A stretch of DNA of 64,000 bases from Dendrophyllia cribrosa (Eukaryota > Cnidaria > Anthozoa > Scleractinia > Dendrophylliidae). The translations under genes were made by a program, and so were the position numbers. Under the pieces are notes generated by a model, which saw nothing but the letters and a program-made list of their open reading frames with translations, did not search any database and was not told where the DNA came from. Positions 1 to 11,792 of this stretch are shown here, one piece after another (within the stretch, counting starts at the first letter, position 1; every line of letters begins with the position of its first letter). The DNA is taken from assembly GCA_024195265.1 (NCBI GenBank), contig JAJLRJ010000002.1:50930543-50994542 (forward strand), given 5' to 3'.

Positions 1-189
1 ACAGGACCCCAGGGCTCTTGCCCTTATCTAGTACCTGCTGGAACGTAAATGGTAGGTCGTACATAAGTTGTTGTTTGCAATCTTTTTCAATCTTTTTTTA
101 TTTTTTTGCGAACTCTTGCCACTTTATCAACTTTGTCACCTGACATGTTGATTTTTCTTTATTTCGACCTACTAACCGACCCAAAATTA

Positions 190-901
190 GGCGTCGTTCA
201 CACTTGGTGCCCGAGCACTGTGCCCAGGCACCGATACCAATTTTGAATGCGAGTTCACATTCGGTGCCCACCTCTGACCTTCCGCCATTTTGGAACTGTA
301 GAGCAGGTATTTGTGGGTAAAATAACTGCTACGGAGCAGGAGTTTGTGGGTAAAGTTCTTGAGCACTCACCAGAATCGTGTGCAAACTTGTGCCCGTGCC
401 CGATTCAGTGCCTGAGTACAAGGTATCGACCTTGGGTGCTTACCATTTGTAGGAAAAAACCGGTTGGGATGACCGTTACATAATGGTAAGCGATTTTCCA
501 AATTTACTGACCAACCGACGAGATTGCACTTACCATTTAAATTTTCCATTTCTCCGTCCTGGTAACCAGACCGTTAACTCGATTTAGCGATTTGAATTTT
601 TTCTAAATTCAAATGGTAAGGAAAATTCCAGTCGAATCGTCCCAACCGGAATCGCGGGACAACCTCTGAAGGTTGTCCACTTGTTCCAACCGGAATTCTC
701 GGAAAATCAACCGTACCATTTGCTTTCCAACCGAAAATACCGGTTTTCTTGGCTTAATGGTAAGCACCCCTTGTACCCGTGCCCGAGCACCGTGCCCAAT
801 TATTGGCACGGGCACTTACAAAAAGCCGTGTTCACATTGGTGCCCGTCAGGCGCGCACTGTGCCCGGGCACGGTGCTCGGGCACCAAGTGTGAACGACGC
901 C
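190..901. mobile_element. MITE-like element with terminal inverted repeats, TTA target duplication
   Basis: The two ends are reverse complements: the left end starts GGCGTCGTTCACACTTGG and the right end closes with its complement (CGACGCC). TTA lies immediately outside both ends (187-189 and 902-904), the 3-bp TWA duplication typical of PIF/Harbinger transposons. The interior repeats the motif TGCCCGAGCAC in both orientations and has no transposase frame, so it is probably non-autonomous. Short open frames inside it are not credible genes. Confidence 0.75.
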
Positions 902-904
902 TTA

Positions 905-1204
905 GAAAACGCCAATGACGGTAAACGGAAAAAAAATTGAAAGGGGAAACTAACTAACTTTTCGGCTGCATTTCTTTTCTAACTGTTCCTATACCTTTTA
1001 ATTTTACGGAAACCAGAACAGATATCGGTTCTTACTACTAAAACCGAATAAACATGTTTACGTCTTGGCGAAAATTTTTTTTGCATAACAAGTGCGACAA
1101 AAGCAATCAAAATTGGCCGGGGAACCCCGCTCTCGGGTTCTAATCATACGTCAGAAAATTGTTTTGTCTCCAATAAATGAAAACAAGAATAAATTTTATT
1201 TCAG
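905..1204. other. Region upstream of the Maf exon, intron end
   Basis: No gene is visible here. The stretch ends in a pyrimidine-rich run and TTTATTTCAG at 1195-1204, a good 3' splice site. It is therefore probably the intron preceding the Maf exon; an upstream non-coding exon was not identified. Confidence 0.4.
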
Positions 1205-1206
1205 AC

Positions 1207-1728
1207 ATGGAGTCGAGCGACGAAGATTTGCGTTTGGAGTTGGTTTTACCATCGTCTCCTTTTCCCGATGAGACTTCCTCCAACGAAAGAAATTCCACTT
1301 TTATAAATGAAATTCTAACAAGAAACAAGGATGAGTCGACCACAGGTGGTGATGTTTTACATTTTAATGGCGACAAACGCAATTCGTTTGGTTTGGCAAC
1401 AAAAAACCTTTCGAGACGAAAACGAAAGGAAGGTAAACAGCATTCTAATTCTCGTGGATTTATGGTCAACTTTAGCGACGAGAAACTGGAAAAGATGTCG
1501 ATTCAAGACCTGAACAAGCAACTTCGTCAACTTCCCGTAGGGCTGAATCAAAGGTACAGGGAGCGGAGGCGAATACTGAAGAATCGCAAATATGCTCTGA
1601 AATCCCGACAGAAGGGCTCGGTGAGAAGTATTAACATCGCTGAGCAAAATGCGGCACTTGAATTGGAGATATTTCGAGCGAAAGAAGAATTAAGAAAAGT
1701 TACGAATGAGAGAGATGATTATAAATGA
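1207..1728 (+). CDS. Maf-family bZIP transcription factor (small-Maf-like), zipper cut by in-frame TGA
   Basis: Maf proteins are nuclear basic-leucine-zipper factors that bind MARE-type DNA as homodimers or with CNC/AP-1 partners. The ATG at 1207 follows a splice acceptor at 1203-1204 and gives 173 aa. The N-terminal third is acidic and serine-rich, with a basic patch (SRRKRKEGK). Residues about 89-118 match the Maf extended homology region (FSDEKLEKMSIQDLNKQLRQL). Residues 118-141 are the basic region (RRRILKNRKYALKSRQK), with the Maf-type RRRxLKNRxYA core. A leucine zipper begins at about 142. The frame stops at TGA 1726-1728, but the same frame continues with zipper-like sequence for 33 more codons. 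The gene may thus be truncated, a pseudogene, or affected by a sequence error. Family assignment is strong; the small-Maf subclass is inferred from size. Confidence 0.8.
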   Translation: MESSDEDLRLELVLPSSPFPDETSSNERNSTFINEILTRNKDESTTGGDVLHFNGDKRNSFGLATKNLSRRKRKEGKQHSNSRGFMVNFSDEKLEKMSIQDLNKQLRQLPVGLNQRYRERRRILKNRKYALKSRQKGSVRSINIAEQNAALELEIFRAKEELRKVTNERDDYK

Positions 1729-1830
1729 AAATTCGCGCGGTTGAAAGCAATGTTTCCGCAAAGCTTGGTAATGGATCTGTCAAGTAAACAAGCCTTCAAA
1801 TATACAACATCATTTTTGCAGCGACTGTGA
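1729..1830 (+). other. Zipper-like coding continuation after the Maf stop codon
   Basis: Read in the same frame after TGA 1726-1728, this gives 33 sense codons beginning KFARLKAMFP and ending at TGA 1828-1830. The KFARL segment sits where Mafs have SKYEAL in the distal zipper. A strong splice donor (GTGAGTAAG) lies at 1826. The stretch resembles the rest of the zipper separated by one stop codon. Confidence 0.5.
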
Positions 1831-2066
1831 GTAAGAATTCTCGTAAGAACAGTGGTCAAGAAAGGGTAACTGATGGTGAAGAGGGTCCCTTATACCCCAT
1901 TGGCGAAATTCAATCGCTAAAAGCATCGGACCTTAAAGGTCTTTTACGTTCAATTTAATTGTTCTCTGAAGTTCACGTAAACCAGTCGAGAAAAAGACAA
2001 CCTCATCCCTAGGGACTTCTCCGCTTTGAAAATGAAGAACAGATGTGGTGGACATTCCACGGTTAA

Positions 2067-2404
2067 GCCTAAAGAATACCGTTCAGAAGGTCGTCGGACA
2101 CCTTATTGAAACTTATATAACGGAGTAACTGGTTAGCTTTCAGTTGATGTTATGGGTAGCAGTTTATATAGTTAAATTTAGGCCTGAACAACCCGAGAAG
2201 CTAGGTGGTACAGTGGTATAGTGGTACGGTAGGCTATCTAAGCCTAAGCCTAGCTGAGATCACAGGTTCAATCCTGAGTGGGGGATTTTAGATTTTCTTT
2301 TTTACACTTAAAAATTTATTGAAAATAAAATTCTAAGTGTCGACATTACGTTATATAAGTCTTAATAAGGTGTCCGACGTCCTTCTGAACGGTATTCTTT
2401 AGGC
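2067..2404. mobile_element. Palindromic element with 56-bp arms and a tRNA-like centre
   Basis: Arms 2067-2122 and 2349-2404 are near-perfect reverse complements (GCCTAAAGAATACC at the left end). The loop of about 225 bp holds the tRNA-like sequence listed next. No clear target-site duplication and no protein-coding frame are visible. Confidence 0.65.
2195..2286 (+). repeat. tRNA-like Pol III promoter sequence (SINE head)
   Basis: An A-box-like stretch (GTGGTATAGTGGT, 2213-2225) and a B box (GGTTCAATCC, 2265-2274) are spaced as in a tRNA gene. A convincing full cloverleaf is not obvious, so this is called a tRNA-derived repeat rather than a tRNA gene. Its 3' flank contains TTCTAAGTGTCG, shared with the tRNA-like unit near 63.7 kb. 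Confidence 0.5.
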
Positions 2405-2512
2405 ACAACCACATTCCACCGCGGTCAAACGTCCGAGGCGTTTAGCAGCCGTGTTTGTTTCTGACAATCTGAAACCGTTGTTGAAACGAAACGAAGACAT
2501 TTCGTATTGTTA

Positions 2513-2695
2513 TACACCACTTTCATAATGGCGGCCGATTTATTTATTCTTTTATATGTATGTTAATTAGCCTTTCTGGCCTCGTTGGGGTGTGCAAAAT
2601 TCAAAAGAATTTTTACTCTAAAACGAGGCCAGTGAGGCTACTTAACATACATATAAAAGAATAAATAAATCGGCCGCCATTATAAAAGTGGTGTA
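2513..2695. mobile_element. Near-perfect palindromic MITE flanked by TA
   Basis: Almost the whole 183 bp folds on itself: the left arm (TACACCACTTTCATAATGG) is repeated inverted at the right end, with a short loop around 2587-2610. TA flanks both ends, as with Tc1/mariner-type insertions. There is no coding frame. Confidence 0.75.
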
Positions 2696-2788
2696 TATAG
2701 CTGGAGTTTTTCTCAATACAACGCGCGCGTTGATTCACGATTGATTCATCGTCACATGACATCTAACAAACAAACTGTTTCCCGTCAA

Positions 2789-2956
2789 GTTGCCTTTAGC
2801 CTCTCTATCAAAGCGAGGCTAGGTGCGAAACCTTTCATATGAAAATGAGATTTCATTCACATGCATATAAGTTTTATTTGCATGTGAATGAAAACTCATT
2901 TTCATATGAAAGGTTTCGCACCTATCCTCGCTTTGATAGAAAGGCTAAAGGCAACT
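2789..2956. mobile_element. Palindromic MITE-like hairpin
   Basis: The left arm beginning AGTTGCCTTTAGCCT is mirrored by the right arm ending AGGCTAAAGGCAACT. Almost the complete unit is stem. No protein-coding content is seen. Confidence 0.7.
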
Positions 2957-3110
2957 CAGAAATGGCCTATTGTCATAAGCAGGCAACATTTGCGAAAGCG
3001 CGCAACAATATATAAAATTTTGACGTTAGAGGGTAACACTGCACTGTTGCCCGCTAGCGCATGTGATCCGACCGTGACAAAAGGTAGCATGATTATGATG
3101 CGATTAAAAT

Positions 3111-3462
3111 ACGGAAGCTTGTAAGTGCCATCCGACATCCGACTTGTTGAAAATCCGACATCCGACTTGTTCAAAATTCAACATCCGACTTGTTAAAAAT
3201 CCGACATTCGACTTGTTGTGAATCCGACATCCGACTTGTTGAAAATCCGACATCCCACTTGTTGAGAATCCGACATCCGACTTGTCGAGAATCCGACATC
3301 CGACTTGTTGAAAATCCGACATCCGACCCGTGAAAATCCAACATCCGACTTGTTGAAAATCCGACATCCGACTTATTGAGAATCCGACATCCGACTTGTT
3401 GAAAATTCTACGTCCGACTTAGTCAACAAGTCGGATGTCGGATGGCACCTACAAGCTTCCGT
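3111..3462. repeat. 23-bp tandem repeat array enclosed by inverted ends
   Basis: About 12-13 diverged copies of a 23-bp unit (core CCGACATCCGACTTGTTGA) run from about 3128 to 3425. The first 40 bp (ACGGAAGCTTGTAAGTGCC) reappear inverted at the right end, so the array sits inside a hairpin-ended element. The open frame across it on the minus strand is only the translated repeat. Confidence 0.75.
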
Positions 3463-3564
3463 AGATTGATGTTTACCTCGAGTGCTCGGTGCGTTTTTCA
3501 AACTGTGTACTAGCATGTTGTGTTGTGTTTTTTTGTGTTGGTATATAACAAAAGTTTAAGCAAT

Positions 3565-4036
3565 ATTAAGTAATGATCCGCATAAAAAGGATAGCGCTGA
3601 ACGGCAATGGAATGTCAAACACGATGGAATGTCAAGATTTTTCATTGTTACAACTAGTGATCTCATTGGCCTAGACTCAAAAACCGCTAAAAAGTTAAGG
3701 TTCAAGGTGCATTTTGTCAAATTTTTTAAAGGTTTCAAGTAATTTGAGACCCAATTGTACAACATACAATTTTTAAAAGAAATTGTATTTGGGGAACTTC
3801 ATCAAAGAAGCAAAATTATTAGCTATTGTCTTCTGCTATTCTGATTGGTTAAGCACGAATATTTCCTAAAATTTATTTGACGCAAATGGATTTTCTTTAT
3901 TTTTATAATGAAATATAATTATTAACCATCAGCTCCTCCTCTATTCTTGAAATCAAAGATATCAGTTCTATGTGGGAAAGAGCTAATGCCGCAGAACAAT
4001 GAAGTTTGCTATCGTTCTTATGTGGAACAATACTTA
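3565..4036 (+). repeat. Dispersed repeat, copy A (partner at 54476-54944)
   Basis: About 450 bp are nearly the same as 54476-54944 in the same orientation, starting TATTAAGTAATGATCCGCAT. No terminal repeats or coding capacity are evident. Confidence 0.7.
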
Positions 4037-4039
4037 AAC

Positions 4040-4315
4040 AGACGTTAAATCTAATGAATAATTTAAGTCATGTTTAGGCAACTTAAAGTTGACTAAAATA
4101 AATGCCATTATTTAAGCATTATTTAGGTTTCCTTAAATGTGTCTTAAATCTCAATTGAGATTTAAGCTATGTTTAATTTTTCATAGGTTTAAGCAAAAAT
4201 TAAACTTAGGTTTAAGTTGCTTTTAAACCTAAACTTAAATTTACTTAACTTGTGTTTAAGTCGAGATTAAGACAAGTTTAATAGCACTTAAATTAGGCCA
4301 TTTCGCTTAGTGTTA
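4040..4315. repeat. TTTAAG-rich low-complexity stretch with internal inverted repeats
   Basis: The motif TTTAAG and its complement CTTAAA recur many times in both orientations, giving several overlapping hairpins. No gene is visible. Confidence 0.5.
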
Positions 4316-4321
4316 GTGACT

Positions 4322-4441
4322 GGTTCCGAGGGAAACAGTGAATTTTGTTTCCCTCGAATTTCGATGTTTGACTTTCCCTCGACTTCGTCTCGGGAAACAT
4401 CGAGATTCTCGGGAAACAAAATTCACTGTTCCTTCGGAACC
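4322..4441. mobile_element. Short palindromic MITE
   Basis: The ends are GGTTCCGAGGGAAACAGTG and its inverted copy ending GGAACC. The internal GTTTCCC motif is inverted around the centre. Confidence 0.65.
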
Positions 4442-4552
4442 TGTCATTAAGTGTTTCATGTTTTACGCGAGAAAATACTTCAATATTTTTTTAGTATTTT
4501 TGGCACCCTTTGCTTGTCCATGGGTTTCTACGCTCGCCCGCCATTTTGAAAG

Positions 4553-4755
4553 TGGAGGAGGTCCTGGGAACGAGTTTGAGGAAAAGATTGATCATTCTCG
4601 TCCCCAGAGCTGCTTGGTCCTCTTAACCGTCGGAGCCTGAGTACGAGGTTAGTCCTCGTACTCAGGCTCCGGCGGTTAAGAGGGCCAAGCGGCTCTGGGG
4701 ACGAGAATGAAATTGATTCTCCAGATCGTACAACCTCGTTCCCAGGATCCTCTCT
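4553..4755. mobile_element. Palindromic MITE with GGGAACGAG ends
   Basis: The left end (AGGTCCTGGGAACGAG) is mirrored by CTCGTTCCCAGGATCCT at the right. An inner arm, CTCGTCCCCAGAGC, is also mirrored around the centre near 4640. Almost the entire unit is hairpin. Confidence 0.7.
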
Positions 4756-4759
4756 CTTC

Positions 4760-5399
4760 AGCTTTGTCAAAAATGTGCTGTGTACGTAATATTAATGAAT
4801 GTAATTGGTAATGAAAGATGTCCAGGGCAATCCCAGCACCTGGAAAGACGCACAAATACCAACCGAAATAAAATAACCAAAAATGAATTAACTAGAAATA
4901 TATGACTCGAAAAATCTCGCGAATCTAGGGATGGGCGCACAGTTGATTTGTAGATAAGGAAGGGCACCTAGAAGAAAATATGAATTGTTTCGGTCTTCAT
5001 TATACAACTGACTCAATACGTTTGACCACACCCAATATGTCTGACCCCATGCATCCCCACAGACTTTGGCAGTGATGCACTGTATCTAACAGGAGTTACT
5101 AGAATATGCTACATATTCCATTGATCTCCTTAGTCATCTCAAACCGCTATTATGTGGTCACCCCCGGGAAATAGGCCACTGACCACTTAATGGAGGTCTT
5201 GGTACAGTAAGTATGAGTAGGGATTTATCTTCTGGGATTTGACAAGTGACCACTTAACCTTCGGTCGTACGGGGGGGGGGGGGGGGGGGGAGGGACGGGG
5301 TGGTTGCCACCCCCTTAAGGTTTTTCTCCAGTATTTTTAAGACAGTTTAAGACTAGCAATGCCGCTTTCAGTAGCTGTTCGTTTATCTTTAGGACACAT
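4760..5399. other. Non-coding stretch with a 20-G run
   Basis: No gene is visible. A run of 20 G lies at 5271-5290. Short open frames on the minus strand have no recognisable similarity. Confidence 0.4.
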
Positions 5400-5850
5400 T
5401 TTGGTAAAGTTTGGTGACAACAGGTTGCTATGGAAACGAGATATGACGTCATAAGTAACATGTAGTCAAGCTATTTTTGAATAAAAATGCGTGTTTTTTT
5501 ACCTTTTTTCAGCAAAAAAACATAAAATGCTACCAAAAGCATCAAAATGTTTAATTATATATGTTATTTTGCAACTCTGGCAAACAATATTTGCAATTTC
5601 CGCATGTTTCCAAAAAATTTGAATTTTCAGTAAAATCCAAGATGGCGGTCATTGTGGCGGTCGTTTTGGATGACCTCACGGACCCCCAGCAGCGCCACAA
5701 CCCATAATATTCACCTTATCTTGTAGAACACATCGCGGGCTATGTAATAGATGTAAAATTTTTCAGAAATATTGCAACATCGCAAAAACCTAGGGGGGGA
5801 TGCAACAACCCCCCCTTGTACCACGGTGGGGGTATAAGTTTGCGTGTACG
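5400..5850 (+). repeat. Dispersed repeat, copy A (partner at 47045-47820)
   Basis: The sequence matches 47045-47385 and then 47770-47820 (shared GGTATAAGTTTGCGTGTAC). The 47-kb copy is interrupted by a LINE fragment. This copy appears uninterrupted. Confidence 0.6.
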
Positions 5851-7551
5851 TCCGAGGGTTCATAGAGGGTAAGCCCTTAACAGAGGGCCGCTAAATAGAT
5901 GAAGAGGTTTGACTGTACCATGCACATGGTTATAAGTGTGACCCTGCCCAGCCCCCTCCCTCTCCCACCAAAATAATTAAGAAATGTCTACAAATGGAAA
6001 TGATATTTAATTAACAGAGTTATCTGAATATGGTACATGTACATGTAGCCTCGTCTTCTTCTCACTCCCCCCACCCCTCCCCCCCCCACCCCTCCCCCCC
6101 CCCCCCCCCCACCCTCCATTCTAATCATTACCTGAAACGCCGGAAAGTACAATATTTGTTATAGTTGCAATTGTTTTATTTGCATACCAGAAATATGTAC
6201 TGATTACATGGTATTGTGGTTGCTGTCACATAAAAAATTGCAGTTGGCAGTATGACCAGTGGTTCTAACAAACTCATGTAATACGGTGGCTGTTGTGTTT
6301 GTTATGGGTAGTCAGCGGATGGTTGCCAGATCAGACTCAGGGAGAATGGAATGTAGTACTCAATATTAAAATTTCATTAGTAACAACCCACCCGGTTAAT
6401 GTTTTTTTCTTTAGGAGCCATTTGCCCCCAAGTCTTGCGATTAAGTGGCAACTTGTTTGAAAATCTGGTCGCCAGTGCCACACTTTTAGTGGCCATAGCC
6501 CCTAAACTGGTCCCCACTTGAAAGGTTGACTACTGACATTACTCACATGCAATTAATACTGTGGAATGAATAAATACAAATCTAGATAATTTTGATGATG
6601 GATCACATTGTACATAATTTCCTCCTCATCATCATCTGAGTATGAAATAATGATTTTCAGTGTTTTAAAGAGAATCTACATGTAATCACAGCCTTAAATA
6701 TCAACCATTAAATGCATTTTGATATTGATAAATGACAAAAGTTATCTTTTTAGTAACATATCTTAATACGAGCGGCAAATAAAGTTTACAGAAACTAAAA
6801 AAATGGAAACTAAGCATAAGAGATTGTCCTTATGTTAACTCTATTCAGCCTGGGCTTTTTTTTGAGTTTCTGTGCCTGGGGGGGGGGGGAAGGGTGGGGG
6901 GCGCACATTGTGCCCCCACCCCCCCCCCTCGTAACTTCAAGAACATTAAGGCTATGACAATGAAATGTATATAGTATGTCCAAAATGTATATAGTATGTC
7001 CAAAATGTATATAGTATGTCCAAAACCGTCTCCTTTGCGGTCCGCACAATGGAACGATGACGTCATATGACGTAATTATTAGGTAATTAGTTATACTGCC
7101 GCCATCTTGGATCCGCCATCTTTGATTTCTGAAATTTTTTAAAACCTCTTAAAAACCATCCAAATTCACTCAAAATAAATCAAAACCAATAAATAAACGC
7201 TAAATGACAAAAAATATAAAAGTTATAGCGATAAACATTGTTTTTCTTCATTCAAAAGTATAAATTTGCAAATTTCAAATAACATGGCTGTCAAAATCTT
7301 TTTGCCATGGAAACATCAAGTCACGTGATCCAAAAATTGTCACATGAAATTGTTGCCAGATAAATTTTTGTAAAAGTCTCAAAGTTTGATGGCGTTTGAA
7401 TACATATTAAAGAAGTTATGAATGTTGAAAGTTAGCGCGGGCACTTTGTGCACCCCCCCCCCCCCCCAGGCCGAATATTGTTAACCTAGTAACATGAGCA
7501 TTTCATTTAGCTGCTCCAATGGCAAAGTAGTGCAAAGCACAAGGTATCATA

Positions 7552-10500
7552 TTATTTTAACACGAAGATTTCAATCCTTATGACAGGCCAGGTCTGGTAG
7601 GTGACGAAATAAAACCGAACAAATTTGGCTTCCACGGCAGCACGAAGGGAGTTCTTCACAACAGTATTCCGATCTGTGTTTCCTGGGAACACCTGAGGAT
7701 GTAAATATAACATACTTATAATAGCTTACATTGTTTCAAATAAGCAAACTCAGTAAAAAAAAAATAATCTGCTTAAGTTTCAATGAGATATTGAAAGCGG
7801 ATAAATATAACGTAAATGAGCAGGAGCCCATATTATTATGGGTTCCTAAAATGAGGCATTGTCAATGGTACAATAGTCGGAAGAGCAATTTGGGAATGTG
7901 GGTTAAATTCACACTTAGAACCGTATGCAGAGCAATGTAGACTGGCTTATGTAAATGGTTTGATACACTCTTCTCACCATTGATTCTTCAGTGAAACCAG
8001 AACCCATCAGTTTATGTAAGTTCCTCTTACCAAGTTAGCTATATTTACAGGAATAACACTTGCAGCTTTACAAGGTAAAATCACCCGTTACTCCTTATAC
8101 ATCCCTAGCTGTACATGCTATTTACTTTCTTTAGACTTTTAACACACCTTTTCAGCGTTGTTCTCTTTGTAGGTGTTCCATGTTGCTCCATCAGATGAAA
8201 ACTGTAATTTGTAGCTGGTGGTCCATTCATCGATATCTGTTGCTCCTTGTGTTTCCACTGCACATACTAAATTATCTGCACCAATATCAACTTGAAGATA
8301 TTCTGTTCCGGGAGATTTAGTACTTGGACACCACCCTCTCCCCCTGGTTTCATTCAGTCGGCCGTAGTATGGACTATATTCATTTTTATCATAGCATGAG
8401 CTTGCAGTCATTCTTGCATCTGGTATCGTGTTTCTATCCGAAACGCCCACAGGATGACACTCTGGAAGTGAGAGTTTCAATAAGATTATCATCAGTCAAA
8501 CAATCAAAATTAGTGTATTGCATGGTGTAGCTTTTTTTCTGCCTGACAACATGGGATGGATTTTTGTATGAATCATATGAATTAAACTATGATAAGCAAG
8601 ACATCCCATCGGACCGGTTGACGGCAGATAGCAACCATATCTTCTCTTGCCTAGTTAACCACTTTTTAGTGCAATGCATTATTGATTTTGTTAATTTACC
8701 TTTTTCACAAAGATTTCCAAAGAATCCCTCACGGCAGTCGCACACATAGGTATTTTCCTTGTACAGTGTACGACATTTTCCGTCATTTTGACATGGAAAG
8801 CTCTCACATGGGCTCTGGTAATTAATGTAGAAAATATTAAAAGTTTTGTGACAGTATTGCACTTTTAAGTGCTAAAGAACACGAAAATACACTGCAGTGG
8901 AGGTTAGGACTAGAGTGATGGCAGTAGACGAGAATTGATAGTTTTACAAAAATTAAAGTACATATGATTACGAGTTGACTAAGATCAATAATTTAAAGTA
9001 TACAGACTATATAATAACAAAACACAAACACATTGTTTGGCGTAACGCGGAACACATCTAAGAAGTTAGCATGACAAGCGATTTCGTTGCGTGACCATTA
9101 ACCAAGCCTCACCTATCTCCCAAGCACTACACGCTGGATCGAAAAAAAAGTATTGACACGTCGAGTGATACACCTATCAATGTAGATCCTGCACGGGGGG
9201 GGGAGGTGGAGCGGGGGGGGGGGGGGGAGTGCGGGCAAGGCTAGGGATTTGACGACATGAACGATCCCCTCCATCGAGCATTTGATTGCGAGTCGCGGCC
9301 GGGGGGTTGGAACAGTTGATTTGACCGGGAAGCGCCTGGGTCCAATCTTCAGACGTGTCTACTATTAAAGCGTCTTCCTTCTCTTCCCACACACGATGAG
9401 TTTTTCACCGACATTTATCTGTCATTTTAAATGCCATCTAATCACAAAATAGCGACCTTAAGAACATTTTGTCGTTTAAGTGCACATTGAAGTAATAATC
9501 CTGGACATCCGTGACCTTTTATTGTTTTCAGTATAAGACAAAAAGTAATTTCTTTATTAGTTGAAGGATGGATTGACATAAAATAAAGGTAATTGTAGAA
9601 AGTACTTGTTAGTCTGTTTCAAGTTCTGCCTCTAGGTGGGTCTCCTTAGATACATTTGAACTTAACTGGAATTCCCACCCCCGGTACATACTCTCCCCTC
9701 CCCCTGCGGGATTTACATTGATAGGCGCATAATAGCAGGAACATTTAAGCCCGACTTGTCTTCCCCGCACTTCATGCTGACGGGACAGAACAAGTGTATT
9801 AGCAGGTCCATTAGATTGCGTGACCTAAAAGCCTCTCCTATACGCTAATATCACAAGGACAGCTAGTACTAGGTCGACCGGGGTATTGGTGGGTTCATTA
9901 GATTGCGTGACCCGAAAGCCTCACCTATCTACCCAGCACCGTACGCTGACATCACACGAACAGCTAGTGCTAATTTCGCTAACCAAAAATTCCTACTTTA
10001 GCTTAGATGGCGAAATCTTTGTCAAAAAAAAAAACAAACAAAAATAAAACAAAAAAACAAATAGAACAAATAGAACAACGGCCAGGGAGCATCGCTGGTC
10101 CCGAACCTCGTAAGCCAATTTAAAATAACAAATTTGTAATTCAGTTGTTCCAATCTTTTTTATCTCTAACCACGGTATACTGTTTGCAAACAAACGTCGC
10201 TTGTTAGTTAAATAAGGGATTTGTTTATTTATTAGATTTTTGTTAGGTAATCTGTATATGGGGATAAACCTCAAGATCTACCTTTTCAAATATTTGTACT
10301 TCAATATTTGAATAAAGTATTATCATATGCGTGCTTCAGAAACGACAGTAAATACGTGAGGAGGCGTAACTGTCAATCAAATGTTTGCGAGCTGAATAGC
10401 TATAAACCTGCGACATAATTTGAGAGAATGTTGCTTTTACTGATTAAAGTTATAAAAGCGCCAAATATCTGATAACAACTATTAGGCTCTCTATAGTTTA

Positions 10501-11792
10501 GTTTCCTTTTTTTTTCTTTGAAAAAAATTGTTTTCACTTACAATGTAAATTCATTCTATGTTTTAATTGGGCAGTAATTCCCTTGTGTGTATTATGCTAT
10601 AGATTTGAAAGGAGGCGGATTTAACTTTTTAAATATGTGGATTTAATGCCAAATTGTGAACCGTGATATTCAAACAGGATCCTGTATTCAAATGAAACAT
10701 TTGAGTTTTTAAGACAAAATTCTCACTAAGCTAAGCACACTGTAACCGCCTTTTGCGAACAAAATTCCCATTGAGCATACTATCCAACATTTTGTAACAT
10801 GAAACATCTCTACATGTAAACAGCATGGAAGATATTGGGAGTTAAAGACAGTTACACTCAACTCAACCTACCGTTATGGCATAGTGATCGAATTCCTGAC
10901 TCGGCACAAAATTGCTGGAGTGATTGTACTTGTCTGTAGCCAGTAGATGGCAAACATGATTGTAGGGACTGACCATGGATGACACATATTTAGCAATATT
11001 GAATGAAAAACAAGCCATGGTGGTGATGCATCGAAAGGCGCAATTGACTGAATCTCAACGAAGATGGAGGCCAAAACTTGGGAGACATTCAGCGTGTGGT
11101 TTAAAAACCTCTTGAAGTTGCCATAATTGACGACGTCGTGCTCGCCTCGTTTTACCTGTTTAATATTTTAAAAGAACGAGTTTTATTTATTAGAAAAGGA
11201 CATAGAGCCAAACTTTTCCCTCTCGAGATAGTCATGCAGGAAAAACAAAAATACAGCCTTGATAACTTAACTAGCTGCATGTAACTACAGACCGATTGTG
11301 AAACTTAAACTTCCATGGTGGAATTTAACGTGACTATTTTAATGTTTTAACAATATAGCCTGTTTTTCTTATTGTGATTAACACTGTTTTCATGGCCATG
11401 GAATTTAACTTCTGATGATTTAATAGCTATATCAAAGTCCATATATGTCCCTCTTTGGGACTGTTATATCACGTTAATTGTTACTGAGGACTTTCTATTT
11501 GCCTTATTTGGGTCACTAGCTTCCGGCTGCAAATAAATAAAGTCACACATGAACTCGTTGCTTATAATTATATCCAAACGTCTGAGTCTTCATAGCTTAA
11601 TTTGTCAACACATCCCACAAGATAGACTCGCGTTAGTAAATTGGCTTCAAATACCGCAGTGCTATAAAAAAGAAACCGGGATGATTGTTTACAGACTAGC
11701 TATAAAACACTGACCTCAACATGCTGCTTTGCCACTTGAACTAACGTAGTAAAGCCAAGAGCGATCCAAACTGCCACTATCTTCAGCTGCAT
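7552..11792 (-). pseudogene. PAN-EGF-F5/8C secreted protein gene, copy 1, frameshifted in the PAN exon
   Basis: The exons in transcription order are 11792-11715, 11110-10872, 8814-8700, 8461-8148 and 7692-7552; the stop TAA is at 7554-7552. All introns have GT/AG ends, and phases match the copy 2 gene except in exon 2. Exon 2 here is 239 bp against 240 bp in copy 2: one C is missing (AATCTCAACG near 11051-11060, against AATCCTCAACG). The frame shifts in the PAN domain and loses its cysteines. Exons 1, 3, 4 and 5 are otherwise open and encode the signal peptide, EGF and discoidin parts. This is either a recent pseudogene, an allele with a null mutation, or a single-base sequence error. Confidence 0.75.

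Noticed and set aside
3128..3425. CRISPR-like regular repeat array
   Set aside because: The units abut with no unique spacers, and the context is eukaryotic. It is a tandem repeat.
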